Below are positions 22,557 to 24,324 of a stretch of 24,324 nt of DNA, piece after piece. The position numbers and the translations under genes were made by a program. Origin of the DNA: CAZXEJ01 sp964639895 (GTDB lineage Bacteria; Desulfobacterota_D; UBA1144; Nemesobacterales; JADFKM01); assembly GCA_964639895.1 (NCBI GenBank), contig CAZXEJ010000034.1:1-24324 (forward strand), given 5' to 3'. The notes beneath the pieces are model-generated. The model was not told the origin of the DNA and did no database searches. It saw only the letters and a list, made by a program, of their open reading frames with translations. Position 1 is the first letter of the stretch; each line of letters opens with the position of its first letter.

Positions 22557-24324
22557 TCAGAGCGTGCCCGTCTTGGCGCGGTCGGCCGGGGCAACGAAAT
22601 CGAACCCCTTGTCCTGCGGTTCGTCCGGTCGATAGGTGTTGTTTATGAGCTCCTCCATCCTCAGCAGGAGATCGTCCAGCGTGGACCTGTCCAAGGCGCA
22701 TACGAGAGGTGCCCTGTAGAGCTTGCTCATCCGGTCGCGTTCCTCCGGCGGGAGCTTGTCGGCCTTGTTCAGTACCAGCAGGCGCGGCACGTCGTCGAGG
22801 CCGCTCTCGGCGAGGATGGTTTCCACCGACTCTATGGCCGAATCGAGGCGAGGATCGCTTACGTCGGCCACGTGCAGTAGAAGCGTGGATTCACCCAGCT
22901 CTTCCAGCGTGGCCCGGAACGCCTTGCGTACCTCCTCTGGCAGATCACGAATGAAACCCACCGTATCGGTGAGGAGTATGATACCTCCCCCTGGCAGGCT
23001 CATCTTCCGCGTTGTGGGGTTCAAGGTTGAGAACAGCTTGGGGCTGGTTGCGACCGAGCTCCGCGTAAGCGTGTTGAACAGTGTCGATTTGCCGGCGCTG
23101 GTGTAGCCGATCAGGGTCACCGTGGGGATGCGGTTCTCGCGCCTCTGTTTGCGGCCCCGCTCGCGGCGCTCGGCGAGCTTGTCGATCTGCTTCTCGAGGA
23201 CACCTATTCTCTTGCGCAACATCCGTCTCTGTTCTTCGAGCTTCTTCTCGCCCGGGCCTCGGGTGCCGATGCCGCCTCCCAGCTGGGAGAGCTCTTTGCC
23301 CTTGCCCGTCAGCCGGGGCAACGCGTAGCGCAGCTGCGCGAGTTGGACCTGCATCTTGCCCTCGCTGCTTGCGGCCCTGGAGGCGAAGATCTCCAATATG
23401 AGCTGCGTCCTGTCCATGACGTTCAGGTTGGTCTGCTCCGAGATGGCCCGCACCTGGGCCGGGGTGAGTTCGACGTCGAATATGAGCGTATCGGCGCCCA
23501 CCTGCTTGGCCTTGAGGATGATCTGTTCCAGCTTGCCCTTCCCTATAAGGTAGCGCGGGTCGGGGTGACGACGGACCTGTATCTCGGTCTCGAGTACTAT
23601 CTTGTCGGCCGATAGGGCGAGTTCCCGCAACTCGCGCGCCGATTCCTCGGCGCGCTCTCGCGTCTCGGTGGAAAATCCTATGAGGAACACCCCTTCCTTC
23701 TCGTCGACGCCGCCTCCCGCGCGCCAGGCGCGCTCGATCTCCTCTTCGAGCGAGGCGATGAGCTCGTCGGCTCTGAGATCAATGCGGCCGCTGTCGTGCC
23801 AGCGCTCTATGTTCCACAGCGGTCCTTCCCGCCTCGGCGGCAGCACGTGGGCCATCTCTATCCTTCCCGGATGGCCGTCCTCGCGTGTCTCGATCCAGGT
23901 GATGAGATCAAGCCTCTCGTTTACCAAAGTGGTGAGATCGTTGCGCGTGAGACCGTTGCCCCGAGGGGCGGTCTTGAGCAACCTCACACCGCGGAGACGG
24001 TACTTGGCTTCCCTTCTTCTCTCCAGGAGATCGTCGAAGGGAAGTGCGTGGGGTTCACCCAGGTAGACCACTCTCACCCTGCCGCGTCGGTCCACCAGGA
24101 TCGACAGGGGCTTTTTGACGGTGTGTGTGAGCTGGGATAGGTGGCGGGCCAGTTCGGGCGTTACGACGGCCGACGGCGGGATACGCCTGCGGTATATGCG
24201 CTGGAGCAGTTGAAGCTCCCTGGGTTTGAGGCTGGATGTGTTGCCGTGTACCTTGCTTATCTCGTCTCCGCCCTCGCTGCGTGTTACGGTTTTCCGTCGG
24301 CTCGTCTGGTCGCGCCTCCGGTAT
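22557..24324 (-). CDS. hflX: Ribosome-associated GTPase HflX, 5' end outside the window
   Basis: HflX binds the large ribosomal subunit and helps split stalled ribosomes under stress. The frame stays open to the right edge, and the GTG at 24095 is not the real start: upstream codons encode the conserved long N-terminal extension (VHGNTSSLKPRELQLL, then RIYRRRIPPSAVVTPEL) found in many HflX proteins. The central HflX domain includes DPRYLIGKGKLEQI, TLIFDVELTPAQVRAI and the linker GGGIGTRGPGEKKLE. The G domain has G1 GYTSAGKST (about 23090-23115), G3 DTVGFIRDLP and G4 LNKADK. The C-terminus is at 22557 after a short tail. Its start codon and promoter lie beyond the window. Confidence 0.95.
   Translation of the reverse strand, partial: YRRRDQTSRRKTVTRSEGGDEISKVHGNTSSLKPRELQLLQRIYRRRIPPSAVVTPELARHLSQLTHTVKKPLSILVDRRGRVRVVYLGEPHALPFDDLLERRREAKYRLRGVRLLKTAPRGNGLTRNDLTTLVNERLDLITWIETREDGHPGRIEMAHVLPPRREGPLWNIERWHDSGRIDLRADELIASLEEEIERAWRAGGGVDEKEGVFLIGFSTETRERAEESARELRELALSADKIVLETEIQVRRHPDPRYLIGKGKLEQIILKAKQVGADTLIFDVELTPAQVRAISEQTNLNVMDRTQLILEIFASRAASSEGKMQVQLAQLRYALPRLTGKGKELSQLGGGIGTRGPGEKKLEEQRRMLRKRIGVLEKQIDKLAERRERGRKQRRENRIPTVTLIGYTSAGKSTLFNTLTRSSVATSPKLFSTLNPTTRKMSLPGGGIILLTDTVGFIRDLPEEVRKAFRATLEELGESTLLLHVADVSDPRLDSAIESVETILAESGLDDVPRLLVLNKADKLPPEERDRMSKLYRAPLVCALDRSTLDDLLLRMEELINNTYRPDEPQDKGFDFVAPADRAKTGTL

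Overview
This window is a GC-rich chromosomal segment of a diderm (Gram-negative) bacterium. The outer-membrane side is shown by tolB (periplasmic partner of the Tol-Pal system) and lnt (lipoprotein N-acylation). The rest is mostly housekeeping: alaS, rlmN, rplU, rpmA, thpR, hisC, hisD, nuoF and hflX. Most genes use AGG/AGA arginine and ATA isoleucine codons freely despite the high GC. The long HflX N-terminus, the GT81/HAD osmolyte pair and the double-hotdog MaoC protein would fit an uncultured Desulfobacterota- or Nitrospirota-like lineage. That placement is inference and weak. I see no rRNA, tRNA, CRISPR array, insertion sequence, integrase or phage gene.

Layout. From 76 to 7928 everything runs on the minus strand: tolB-thpR, then rplU-rpmA, then a membrane protein with a degenerate class III cyclase domain where obg often lies, then rlmN-alaS joined by a 4-nt overlap. 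After a 0.7 kb non-coding block comes a minus-strand HNH endonuclease, then a tiny plus-strand membrane ORF and lnt (plus). lnt overlaps tail-to-tail with hisC, and hisC and hisD (minus) are separated by 424 bp. A lone nuoF (plus) follows, then 1.18 kb without a recognisable gene. Next is a plus-strand stress cluster: a tandem universal stress protein, a glucosyl-3-phosphoglycerate synthase and its HAD phosphatase, which together should make the compatible solute glucosylglycerate. A MaoC-type dehydratase with a structured leader follows, then another 1.36 kb non-coding block. The 3' part of hflX (minus) runs off the right edge.

The less ordinary features are these: (i) alaS looks like a mosaic, its body using codons unlike its own first ~70 codons and unlike its neighbours; (ii) the pseudo-cyclase sits in the ribosomal-protein cluster; (iii) hisD appears to be transcribed from an extended -10 promoter about 12 nt from its start codon, so nearly leaderless; (iv) several large non-coding blocks carry G/C homopolymer tracts, potential G-quadruplexes and hairpins. 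I found no clear new defence or mobile system. The non-coding blocks are the best place to look for undescribed RNA or regulatory elements.
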